From Marispirochaeta sp963667435 (GTDB taxonomy: Bacteria; Spirochaetota; Spirochaetia; JC444; Marispirochaetaceae): a stretch of DNA of 64,000 bases. This document shows positions 8,106 to 16,459 of the stretch, piece by piece. The DNA is taken from assembly GCA_963667435.1 (NCBI GenBank), contig OY763414.1:2294001-2358000 (forward strand). Reading direction: 5' to 3'. The first letter of the stretch is position 1; the number at the start of each line of letters is the position of its first letter. A model generated the notes under the pieces. That model worked only from the letters and a program-made list of their open reading frames with translations. It was not told the DNA's origin and did not search any database. The position numbers and the translations under genes are program-made.

Positions 8106-9470
8106 ATGAGCCTGATACTGGTAATCGACGACGAACCTGGAATCAGAACGGTTCTCAATGACATACTCACCGACGAAGACTATCAGGTTATAACCGCCGA
8201 AGACGGCATAGAGGGACTCGCCCTGCTGAAGGAAAACCATGTTGATCTGGTGATCCTCGATGTATGGCTGCCTCAGATGGGCGGAATCGATGTTCTCAAA
8301 AAAATCAGGGAGGAACATCCTTCCCTTGAAGTTGTAATGATTTCAGGTCATGCAAACGTGGATATTGCGGTTAAGGCGGTTAAGCTTGGTGCTTTCGATT
8401 TTATAGAAAAACCTCTTTCCCTGGACAAAATCCTCACCATCTGCCGTAATGCCCTGAGTCTTGAGGAACTGCGCAGAGAAAACCAGAACCTGAAACGGTC
8501 ACTTTTTATAGAGGATGAGATGATCGGCACTACCCCGGAAATGGAGCGTATCCGAGGCCTCATCAGACAGAGCGCTGATTCGGAAGCAAAAGTGCTGATC
8601 CTGGGAGAAAACGGCACCGGCAAGGAGCTGGTTGCCCGGGAAATTCACCGCATCAGCAGCCGCGCATCCGAACCGTTTGTAGAAATTAACTGCGCAGCCA
8701 TTCCCGATACACTTATAGAAAGCGAACTCTTCGGTCATGAGAAGGGGGCTTTTACCAGCGCCGTATCCCGCAGAAAGGGCAAGTTCGAGGCAGCTCACCG
8801 GGGAACTCTCTTTCTTGATGAGATTGCAGACATGTCTCTCAGTACTCAGGCAAAAGTATTGCGGGTAATTCAGGAGCAGCAATTTGAGCGTGTCGGCGGT
8901 GAAAAGCTGATCAGGGTGGATGTCCGTCTCCTTGCAGCCACAAACAAGGATCTTCAACAGGAGATCAAAGCCGGTCGATTCCGGGAAGATCTCTTCTTTC
9001 GCCTTAATGTAGTACCGATAACCGTCCCCGCACTGAAGGAGCGGATTGAGGATCTGCCACTCCTGATCGATTACTTTCTGAAGAAATTCGCCTCCCCGGA
9101 ACAGGATAACCGGAGAAGCTTCAGCCCTGAAGCTCTGGAAAAGCTGAGTCGATACAGCTGGCCCGGAAACATCAGGGAATTGAAAAATTTTGTCGAGCGC
9201 ATTACCATTATGAGCGACGAAGAAAGTATTTCCGCAGAAACTGCGGTATACTTTCTTGGAGACAGGTCTTCAGAAACAGAGGATAACCAATTTGCGGACT
9301 ATATGAACCTTCAATTGAATGAGGCCCGTGATCTGTTTGAAAAACGGTTTCTGGAAACCAAACTGCAGGAATGCGGTTACAATATAACCCAGGCGGCGGC
9401 GAATCTTGGAGTCTATCCAAGCAACCTGCATAACAAGATCAAAAAATTCGGAATAGAGATCAGAAAATGA
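8106..9470 (+). CDS. ntrX: NtrX-type sigma-54 response regulator
   Basis: Receiver (Asp52 in VILDVWLP, Lys102 in EKPLS), AAA+ central domain with Walker A GENGTGKE (167-174) and Walker B TLFLDEIAD (234-242), and a Fis-type HTH at the C-terminus (NITQAAANLGVYPSNLHNKI). The sigma-54-contacting loop reads GAFTSA (214-219) instead of GAFTGA. It forms a pair with the upstream kinase, and rpoN lies a few genes upstream, so it probably activates sigma-54 promoters, although the loop change leaves doubt. The lexA start overlaps its stop, which suggests co-transcription. Confidence 0.9.
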   Translation: MSLILVIDDEPGIRTVLNDILTDEDYQVITAEDGIEGLALLKENHVDLVILDVWLPQMGGIDVLKKIREEHPSLEVVMISGHANVDIAVKAVKLGAFDFIEKPLSLDKILTICRNALSLEELRRENQNLKRSLFIEDEMIGTTPEMERIRGLIRQSADSEAKVLILGENGTGKELVAREIHRISSRASEPFVEINCAAIPDTLIESELFGHEKGAFTSAVSRRKGKFEAAHRGTLFLDEIADMSLSTQAKVLRVIQEQQFERVGGEKLIRVDVRLLAATNKDLQQEIKAGRFREDLFFRLNVVPITVPALKERIEDLPLLIDYFLKKFASPEQDNRRSFSPEALEKLSRYSWPGNIRELKNFVERITIMSDEESISAETAVYFLGDRSSETEDNQFADYMNLQLNEARDLFEKRFLETKLQECGYNITQAAANLGVYPSNLHNKIKKFGIEIRK

Positions 9471-10072
9471 AAAAACTGACGAATCGACAGACAGAAGTTC
9501 TCGGGTTTCTCCGCGATTATTTTTCAGATCACCACTATCCTCCCACTATCAGGGAAATTGCCTCATTCTTCTCAATCTCGGTAAAAGGAGCCTACGACCA
9601 TGTAAAAGCCCTGGAGAAGAAAGGCCACATTCGCTCCGGGTCAAGTAAAAGCAGAGCCATTGAGATAATAGCAGACACCGAAAACCGTGAAGAGATCCTG
9701 GAGATCCCCATTCTCGGTAATGTTGCCGCAGGACTGCCCCTTTTTGCGGAAGAAAACCACGAAGGAAACGTACGCATTCCAGCCAATCAGCTTTCAAGAG
9801 GAGAGCACTTCGCCCTGCAGGTAAAAGGCGACAGTATGCAGGATGCAGGAATTCTCGACGGCGACACTGCAGTTTTTCTGAAGACCGAAAGCGCCGCCAA
9901 CGGAGATATTATTGTTGCCCGGGTCAACGACGAAGCGGTAACGCTTAAACGCTTCTACCGGGAAAAGAACAGGGTAAAACTTAAGGCTGAAAATCCGGTC
10001 TATCCTCCCATCTACACCCAGAATGTACGCATTCTGGGAAAACTTCAGTATCTGCTGCGCAATTATGAATAG
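9467..10072 (+). CDS. lexA: LexA repressor
   Basis: SOS repressor with self-cleaving S24 peptidase domain. The N-terminal winged helix (TNRQTEVLGFLRDYF, PPTIREIASFFSISVKGAYDHVKAL) is followed by the Ala88-Gly89 cleavage site (GNVAAGLP), the catalytic Ser123 in GDSMQDAGI and Lys161 in AVTLKRF. At 201 aa it has the normal length and all key residues. Its start overlaps the ntrX stop by four bases, an unusual link between a nitrogen-type regulator and the SOS repressor. No LexA box was recognised in front of it, since the upstream sequence is coding. Confidence 0.96.
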   Translation: MKKLTNRQTEVLGFLRDYFSDHHYPPTIREIASFFSISVKGAYDHVKALEKKGHIRSGSSKSRAIEIIADTENREEILEIPILGNVAAGLPLFAEENHEGNVRIPANQLSRGEHFALQVKGDSMQDAGILDGDTAVFLKTESAANGDIIVARVNDEAVTLKRFYREKNRVKLKAENPVYPPIYTQNVRILGKLQYLLRNYE

Positions 10073-11066
10073 TAATGCCTATCTTCTTCTGGGACCGGAA
10101 GCGGGAGAAAAAAACCGCTTTGTATCCAGCCTCAGAGAACGACTGGAAAAGAAAGCAGGTGGAGAGCTCGAAACCTCCAGCTATTACCCCTATGAAACCT
10201 CCATGTCCGAGGTTGTTTCCAGCATGCTGAACGGCTCACTTTTTTCCAGTGAAAAACTGGTGCGTATCGGCAATATCGAAGATCTGAAGAAAGACGGGAT
10301 TGACGCCCTGTGTGAATACCTCAAAAGTCCCGCAGAGGGCGTCACCCTGATGCTGCTGTCCGATGATATCAAGGTATCCGACCGCCTCCAGAAACTGATT
10401 CCCAAGGAGAATCGCAAGATTTTCTGGGAACTTTTTGATAATCAGAAGCAGGGATGGATTAATTCATTCTTTCGTGACAAAGGAATGTCCATTCATCCCG
10501 ATGGCCTGGAGCTGCTTCTGGATCTTGTAGATAATAACACCGTGGACCTGAAAGAAGCCTGCCAGAGGCTGGCACAGGATTTCTCATCCAACAGTGAAGG
10601 CTACCAGATCAGTCCTGAAGATGTTGAGTCCAGAGTCCTCCACAGCAAAGAGGAAAACGTCTTCACCTTGTTCGCCAAAGTTTCCGCAGGAGATCTTGCA
10701 GGCTCCCTTGACATCTGCACAAAACTGATTGAATCCGGATCCGGGCAGGCGGTTCAGATCCTTGGAGGCCTTATATGGCAGTTCCGCCGACTGCATGCAC
10801 TGAGACTGATGCTGGACAGCAATTTCAGCAGCACAGATGCACTGACACGGGCGGGAATCCGGGGTAAAAGAAACGGACAGATTTACATAAAAGGTTGTGA
10901 GACCTACAATTCCGAAGATCTCGGTAGAATACTGGCACTTCAGGCTCGCTACGACGGCCTGCTGCGCAGTACTCCCGCAGAGGCCCACCACCATCTGTTG
11001 AGCATGTTTCTCTACTATGCTGCAGAACGGATGGGACTTGAAGAAGAACCGCTTACCTGCTGCTGA
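10065..11066 (+). CDS. holA: DNA polymerase III delta subunit
   Basis: Clamp-loader delta subunit, which opens the sliding clamp. The 333-aa protein starts YLLLGPEAGEKNRF (a degenerate nucleotide-binding fold lacking a Walker lysine, as expected for delta). It continues through the typical SLFSSEKLVRI region and the LLDLVDNNTVDLKEACQRL and NVFTLFAKVSAGD helices, and ends in the helical collar domain with ILGGLIWQFRRLHAL. The ATG at 10065 overlaps the lexA 3' end by eight bases. Some bases of an upstream in-frame extension lie inside lexA and were not used. Confidence 0.92.
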   Translation: MNSNAYLLLGPEAGEKNRFVSSLRERLEKKAGGELETSSYYPYETSMSEVVSSMLNGSLFSSEKLVRIGNIEDLKKDGIDALCEYLKSPAEGVTLMLLSDDIKVSDRLQKLIPKENRKIFWELFDNQKQGWINSFFRDKGMSIHPDGLELLLDLVDNNTVDLKEACQRLAQDFSSNSEGYQISPEDVESRVLHSKEENVFTLFAKVSAGDLAGSLDICTKLIESGSGQAVQILGGLIWQFRRLHALRLMLDSNFSSTDALTRAGIRGKRNGQIYIKGCETYNSEDLGRILALQARYDGLLRSTPAEAHHHLLSMFLYYAAERMGLEEEPLTCC

Positions 11067-11072
11067 CCGGCT

Positions 11073-12095
11073 TTACTTCTCCGCCGGATCAACCTCGAGT
11101 CTTACCAACAGGCCGTAGTGGTTAGAGGGAAACGCACCGTAGGTTTCCTGGTTAAAGACAATACTGCTGCTTCGACTGCGAATTCCTTCTCCCCGGATGA
11201 GAATGTAATCGACTCTGTCCCGGGAAACTCCCGCTGAATACAGATCCTTTGCCTCGGCTGCTATGGGGTTTTTCTCTTCATCCCATGTTGCACCACCGCT
11301 GTTTCCACGGGTATCACTGAACCCGGCCTTCTTCAGCAGTGTCAATTCCTCTGAGTCGGGGTCAACTGCAAGGGTTCCCATAAGAATCGCCGGTTCTCCC
11401 CCGGCGGTTTCGTTGATAAAATCCAGGGTAGCCGCCGCCTGCCTCATCCGCAGTTCTTCTGATTTTACGGCACCCCTGATAAGCTCCGTCAGTTCCCGGG
11501 AATCAAACTCCCCGCGGTCATACTCTTCCACAAGCAGCTTAAGATCACTTTCCCGGGCGTAGAGAGACTCATCCCAATGGGTGATAAAAAGGTGAACCCG
11601 GCGACCTTCTATTTCAGTTTCTGCAGATAATACCAGGGCGGCATCACCTATCTGAAAGAATTCACCAGGGATTCCCCCGCTTAGTTTCCGGACATCCTTC
11701 ACATCCAGGGGATAATCCTTGCTGCAGAACAGAGCCATGCCACTGCGCAGATTCGCTGGAAGTCCCACCGGTCCGATACGCACACCACCGCGATCAACCT
11801 GATAGATGCTCTCCATGGAAAACTGTTCTGCCAGAGACTCCGCACTCTTCGGTAACGGGTTCAACTCAAGAAGCCCCAGGATATCAGGTTCATACTCGGC
11901 TATTCCTCGTTCCAGCAGTTCCCGGCGGAACTCCCGGGCTCCCGGATCCTCCAGATCTTTTTCGGAAAAAAATCCACCCCGGGAAATACCGTTCCAGACA
12001 TTGAAAAGCAGCACATCGACTGTTTCTGCCGCAAGCGCATAACAGGAAAAGAGTGCCCACAGCAGTGCAAAAACCATTACAGGAAACTTTTTCAT
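11073..12095 (-). CDS. Exported endonuclease/exonuclease/phosphatase-fold hydrolase
   Basis: A 340-residue protein with a signal peptide (ATG at 12095, ending near ALAAE) and an EEP (DNase I-like) fold. Supporting motifs are VLLFNVWNG at the first strand, the metal-binding Glu in DILGLLELNP, the ITHWDES segment, and the closing PSNHYGLLV. The last reads SNH where the family usually has SDH, so the general-base Asp may be replaced. The substrate could be a nucleic acid, phosphoinositide or other phosphodiester in the periplasm and cannot be told. A GTG at 12113 could add six residues. It converges with holA with six bases between the genes. Confidence 0.78.
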   Translation of the reverse strand: MKKFPVMVFALLWALFSCYALAAETVDVLLFNVWNGISRGGFFSEKDLEDPGAREFRRELLERGIAEYEPDILGLLELNPLPKSAESLAEQFSMESIYQVDRGGVRIGPVGLPANLRSGMALFCSKDYPLDVKDVRKLSGGIPGEFFQIGDAALVLSAETEIEGRRVHLFITHWDESLYARESDLKLLVEEYDRGEFDSRELTELIRGAVKSEELRMRQAAATLDFINETAGGEPAILMGTLAVDPDSEELTLLKKAGFSDTRGNSGGATWDEEKNPIAAEAKDLYSAGVSRDRVDYILIRGEGIRSRSSSIVFNQETYGAFPSNHYGLLVRLEVDPAEK

Positions 12096-12204
12096 ACTCA
12101 GGTTATACCTCACCTTCTACAGTATTGCAAAAATTGATATCCCGAAAGGGCAACAAGGACCAAGAAAAGGTTGCAGACATTCTGAATACCCGCAAACGGA
12201 ATAC

Positions 12205-14046
12205 TTACTTTTCTGGACTATCCGGGTTCCCCCCCGGAGAAAATACCTCGACAACCTTCTCAGCCACCGCCTCGGGCAATCCTGCACGCTGCATTAGCTC
12301 TTCATAACCGGCTGCAGCAATCCCTTCCGCACCTCCGAACTCGCGGATAAGTGCCGATGCCCGCTGTTCTCCTATTCCGGGTATCTCGGTCAGTTTCTTC
12401 AGATGAAGATCCCCGGTTCGCTTCCGGCGGCTCAAACTGGTGGCAAAACGGTGAGACTCATCTCTTACAGCCTGTAGAATCTTCAAGGCTTCGGCTGTCT
12501 CGGGCAGGCTTACCGGATCCTGACGATCCGGGAGAAAGATCTCCTCCCGCTTTTTTGCAAGCCCGATTACCATTATGTCCGTGAGTCCAAGACCGTGAAC
12601 AATCTCCCTGGCGGCATTCAACTGCCCCTTGCCCCCGTCAATTACTATTAGATCTGGCTGATCCAGGCCTTCATTGAGCACTCTTGTATATCGCCTCGCC
12701 ATGGCTTCACGCATGGACTGAAAATCATCAACCTCTCCGGAAGCAAGGGTGCGTATATTGAATGATCGGTAATTCTTTTTATCCGGGCTTCCATTATAGA
12801 ACGAGACAAGGGAAGCCACAGTATGTTTTCCCGCAAGATGAGCTATATCAAATCCCTCTATACGCCGGGGCAGAGACTTCATTCCCAGCACAATTCGAAG
12901 CTCTTCCACGCCGGCGAGGTTGGCGTTCTTTTTCTGCCTTCTCTGGGCATCCATCAGGGCGTTCTCTTCCGCCATGCGGATTACAGCCCGGTGCCTTCCT
13001 CTGGAAGGGGTCAGCACCTTTACTCCTGTCCAGCCGCTTGAGTGAATATATTCCTCCACCAGACTGCGGTTTACATCGTGGGAGAGAAAAATTCTTTCCG
13101 GAGGTCTGCGGCTTTCACTGTAGTACTGCAGCATAAACTGCAGCAGCAGATCACCTTCGTCCTGGGGACTCACATTGCCATAGAGCTCCCTGCCGACAAG
13201 CTTTCCGCCGCGCATCTGAAACACAGCAAAGGAAGCAAAGCGGCCTGCAGTGGAAACCGCCAGATAATCCCGTGATTCCTCCAGAAAATCCTCCACCTGC
13301 TGTCCTTCATGCACGGAGCTTACAGCCAGCATGGAATCCCGGAACCGGGCGGCTTTCTCGAACTCGAGCGCAGTGGAAGCCTTTTCCATCTCTACCTTCA
13401 GTTCTTTCTTCAGCGCAGCAGTATCACCGGACAACAGCTTTCTCACCCGCCCTACATCTTCCGCATACCCGGCTTCATCAACCTTTCCAACACAGGGAGC
13501 GCGGCAGCGCCCGATATGGTAATAGAGACAGGGAGCGTCCCTCTTTTTCAGTTTCCCCCGACATTTCCGCAGAGGGAAAAGCCGTTCGATAAGCTCCAGG
13601 TAGCGATCCACCGCCTTTGCATCAGGATAAGGACCAAAATAGAGTGAACCATCGCGGATGATACGCCTGGTTCTGAAAACCCGGGGAAATTTATCCGCCG
13701 TAATACGGATTACCGGATAGCTTTTCCCGTCCTTCAAGTTGACATTGTATCTTGGAGTCCATTTTTTTATGAGGTTATTCTCAAGAATTAGAGCCTCGTA
13801 CTCATTGGCTGTTACAATATTTTCAACCGTTGCCACTCGCTGTACAAGGAAACGGGTTTTAATATCCTTGTTGCCGGTGAAGTAGGAGGAGACCCGTTTA
13901 CGCAGACTGACAGCTTTTCCCACGTAGATAATCCGGGAGGATTCATCCTTCATGATATAAACCCCGGGATTAAGAGGGAACTCTCTGATGCGCTCTTTTA
14001 TAGCGGGGAGGTGACGGTTTTCAGCTGATTCGAGGGATTCATTCAT
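12205..14046 (-). CDS. uvrC: Excinuclease ABC subunit C
   Basis: UvrC makes both incisions in nucleotide excision repair. In order: a GIY-YIG nuclease domain (GVYIMKDES at 28-36, YVGKAVSLRKRV at 41-52, Glu-containing NEYEALILENNLIKKW), a cysteine cluster around CRGKLKKRDAPCLYYHIGRC, a UVR domain (EKASTALEFEKAARFRDSM), an RNase H-like second nuclease domain (IEGFDIAHLAGKHTVASLV) and C-terminal helix-hairpin-helix motifs (TEIPGIGEQRASALIREFGG). At 613 aa the length is normal. It is read in the same direction as the EEP gene 109 bp downstream. Confidence 0.97.
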   Translation of the reverse strand: MNESLESAENRHLPAIKERIREFPLNPGVYIMKDESSRIIYVGKAVSLRKRVSSYFTGNKDIKTRFLVQRVATVENIVTANEYEALILENNLIKKWTPRYNVNLKDGKSYPVIRITADKFPRVFRTRRIIRDGSLYFGPYPDAKAVDRYLELIERLFPLRKCRGKLKKRDAPCLYYHIGRCRAPCVGKVDEAGYAEDVGRVRKLLSGDTAALKKELKVEMEKASTALEFEKAARFRDSMLAVSSVHEGQQVEDFLEESRDYLAVSTAGRFASFAVFQMRGGKLVGRELYGNVSPQDEGDLLLQFMLQYYSESRRPPERIFLSHDVNRSLVEEYIHSSGWTGVKVLTPSRGRHRAVIRMAEENALMDAQRRQKKNANLAGVEELRIVLGMKSLPRRIEGFDIAHLAGKHTVASLVSFYNGSPDKKNYRSFNIRTLASGEVDDFQSMREAMARRYTRVLNEGLDQPDLIVIDGGKGQLNAAREIVHGLGLTDIMVIGLAKKREEIFLPDRQDPVSLPETAEALKILQAVRDESHRFATSLSRRKRTGDLHLKKLTEIPGIGEQRASALIREFGGAEGIAAAGYEELMQRAGLPEAVAEKVVEVFSPGGNPDSPEK

Positions 14047-14098
14047 GGCTGGAGTAAAAAATACTATATTTATTTAGAAGAATGAAGTCTGAGAAATT

Positions 14099-14770
14099 CT
14101 ACTTATTATCGGAGAGAACAACATCAAGAGAACGCAGCACATGGGCTTTCATCAACTGTTCGGCTTTATCAGCATCATGAGCCTGTATTGCAAGGAAAAT
14201 TTCCGTGTGTTCCTTCACCGCCTTTAGGGACTCCGCTGTGCTGGACTGGACGTTGATGCGTAACTGCACGTCAAAATTATGCATCATTCCTATTAATCGC
14301 ATAATATGGGGGTTATCTGCAATTTCACGGATCATTTCATGAAACCCCGCGTTGGCTTCTATACGATCCCGGCGAGACCCTTCTCTGGCGCTTTTATCCA
14401 TATACTCAAGCTGAATCTTCAAGGCTTCAATATCATTCTTTGTTGCTTTTTCCGCAGCTATACGTGCAATCACTCCATCCAGAGCAGCACGTATAACAGT
14501 GTTCTCTTCCATGCGTTCAGAGAATGATTCAATGACAAAAGTTCCTTTTCTGGGGCGGATTTCGACCAGGCCTTCAATACTCAGTTGATTAAGAGCTCGC
14601 TTGACTGTTGTTGTACTGACCCCAATTTCTTCAGACAGATACCGGTCACTCAGCCTGGTTCCAGGCTTCAGGGTACCATTGAGTATTGCATCTTTGATCT
14701 TTTCATATGTCGAATCAGTCAATGATCTTAATTCGTCTAACCCTAACCGCAAGGACTGTTTATTCTTCAT
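14099..14770 (-). CDS. GntR-family (FCD subgroup) transcriptional regulator
   Basis: A 223-residue repressor or activator. The winged HTH is at residues 15-80 (LSEEIGVSTTTVKRALNQL, then GLVEIRPRKGTFV), followed by an all-helical FCD ligand-binding domain with the metal-ligand-like His residues in NAGFHEMIREIADNPHI and VKEHTEIFLAI. Such domains often bind carboxylates. It lies 64 bp downstream of the TctA-type permease gene on the same strand and probably regulates it. The start at 14770 places the HTH at the usual distance; an upstream extension would be non-conserved. Confidence 0.88.
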   Translation of the reverse strand: MKNKQSLRLGLDELRSLTDSTYEKIKDAILNGTLKPGTRLSDRYLSEEIGVSTTTVKRALNQLSIEGLVEIRPRKGTFVIESFSERMEENTVIRAALDGVIARIAAEKATKNDIEALKIQLEYMDKSAREGSRRDRIEANAGFHEMIREIADNPHIMRLIGMMHNFDVQLRINVQSSTAESLKAVKEHTEIFLAIQAHDADKAEQLMKAHVLRSLDVVLSDNK

Positions 14771-14834
14771 CGCATTCCTACGAAAAAAAACAATCTGCCA
14801 AGAAGTATCAGCTGCAACGGAGGAGGGAAAAATC

Positions 14835-16340
14835 TCATTTTTGGCTTCCAACCCTCCGCAGAAAAAGAACAAAAAACACAGTCAGTAAAAGAAAAACCAG
14901 ACTATCTGGTTCTGTTATTAAAATCAGCGGATTATTATGGGAAATTGACAGCATGCGCCGAAAATACTCCTCAAACAAAGGACCGAGTAAGGCTCCGAGA
15001 ATAAAGGGAACGGCAGGATATTTCTGTCGCCTCATGAGATAGACAATTACTCCAACACCCAGGGCCACGAACATCTGGAACACTGAATGGGTTGCAGCAT
15101 AAGCTCCGGTTAGAGAAATAGTAGCAATCCCGGCATAAAGAATAAGACGGTTTACCTTGATAACCTTGATGTAATAAGGGCCGAAGAGGTACAGAGACAG
15201 GGGAAGCAGAACCGCAGCAGAAAAAAACAGTGCCGCATACATTGGCGCCACCAGATAAAACTGATGGGAAATCATTTCCGGCCCCGGAGCAATGCCGTAA
15301 ACCATAAGGACACCAAGCACAATTGCCGTAACACTATCACCGGGAATACCGAATGTGAGCATCGGAACAAGAGCTCCGCCGCAGACTGCATTATTTGCAC
15401 TTTCTGCACAGGCAATCCCTTCATAATATCCTTTACCATAAAGCTCCGGATTCTTTGATGAGCGTTTACCTTCCACATAGGCAACAAAGGCAGCCATGCT
15501 CCCGCCAGCCCAGGGAAGTACACCGATAAAATACCCGATGATTGAGCTTTTCAGGTATCGCCAGACACCTACTGCTCTTATTTCATGCCAGGGAGGAATA
15601 AAATCCCGACGTCGCAGTTTTATTCCCGAGGCAGCTTCCGCCAGAAGTTTAAACTCCCTGTTGCTGTAGTTTGACTGTATGAGAATTTCAGACACAGCAA
15701 ATGCACCGATAACAATCGAAATGAAATCAAAGCCTTCCAACAGCCACAGGGTGCCAAAACTGAACCGCTGTGTTGGAGAGGTGACCCCCATTCCTATGGT
15801 TGTCAGAACCATCCCCAGAATGGTCATCATGGCAGCTTTCGGCCAGGCTTTACCGCTGAGAGCTGATATAACAACAAAGGTGAATAGTATTAACGATGCT
15901 TTTCCGGGTGTACGTATGAGCAGCGCGCCCTTTACCGCAATGGGTGAAACAACTACAAGCAATATTACCCCTAAAACTCCCCCGATGGCAGAAGCGAGAG
16001 TCGCATGTCCGAGAGCCTGCGGACCCAAACCTTTTTTCATCATCTGGTGTCCATCTATAGCTGTCATGGCTCCAGCCGGTGCACCTGGTATATTAAGGGT
16101 AATAGCGGTAATAGAACCGGAATACATCCCGGCCATATATATGCCCATACAAAGAAAAAGAGCGGAATTCATGGGAAGACTGAAAGCCATAGGCAGAAGA
16201 AGAACTATTGCCAGGGTTGCTGTGAGTCCCGGAATGGATCCGAAAATGAGACCGACAAAAAAACCAAGGGATACAAAAAACAGCAGAACAGGATCGGTCA
16301 GCAGCTTGAAAGTGCTGAAAATCTGAACAAGCGTTGACAT
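14835..16340 (-). CDS. tctA: TctA-family tripartite carboxylate transporter large permease
   Basis: A 501-residue polytopic inner-membrane protein with the TctA hallmarks: GSIPGLTATLAIVLLLPMAF near residues 31-50, GMYSGSITAITLNIPGAPAG, and TFGIPGDSVTAIVLG in the second half. TctA works with the small membrane protein TctB and the periplasmic binding protein TctC for citrate, other carboxylates or unknown solutes. Neither partner gene is adjacent; only a diverged TctC-like gene is found some 38 kb away. AGGGGGAA precedes the ATG at 16340. The GntR gene follows. Confidence 0.88.
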   Translation of the reverse strand: MSTLVQIFSTFKLLTDPVLLFFVSLGFFVGLIFGSIPGLTATLAIVLLLPMAFSLPMNSALFLCMGIYMAGMYSGSITAITLNIPGAPAGAMTAIDGHQMMKKGLGPQALGHATLASAIGGVLGVILLVVVSPIAVKGALLIRTPGKASLILFTFVVISALSGKAWPKAAMMTILGMVLTTIGMGVTSPTQRFSFGTLWLLEGFDFISIVIGAFAVSEILIQSNYSNREFKLLAEAASGIKLRRRDFIPPWHEIRAVGVWRYLKSSIIGYFIGVLPWAGGSMAAFVAYVEGKRSSKNPELYGKGYYEGIACAESANNAVCGGALVPMLTFGIPGDSVTAIVLGVLMVYGIAPGPEMISHQFYLVAPMYAALFFSAAVLLPLSLYLFGPYYIKVIKVNRLILYAGIATISLTGAYAATHSVFQMFVALGVGVIVYLMRRQKYPAVPFILGALLGPLFEEYFRRMLSISHNNPLILITEPDSLVFLLLTVFFVLFLRRVGSQK

Positions 16341-16380
16341 CTGGTTTCCCCCTGTAGTGCTTTCAATAACCAGTGTAGCA

Positions 16381-16420
16381 TACAATAAAAAGGCCCGGAA
16401 ATAAAACCGGGCCTTTTGAA
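16381..16420 (-). terminator. Intrinsic terminator after uraA
   Basis: A perfect 11-bp inverted repeat (16388-16398 with 16407-16417, core GGCCCGG/CCGGGCC) has an 8-base loop and, on the minus strand, ends in a T-run. It lies between uraA and tctA and should separate them. Confidence 0.88.
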
Positions 16421-16459
16421 AACAGCCGAACCAAAGTCAGGTTCAGCTCGTATGCGGGG

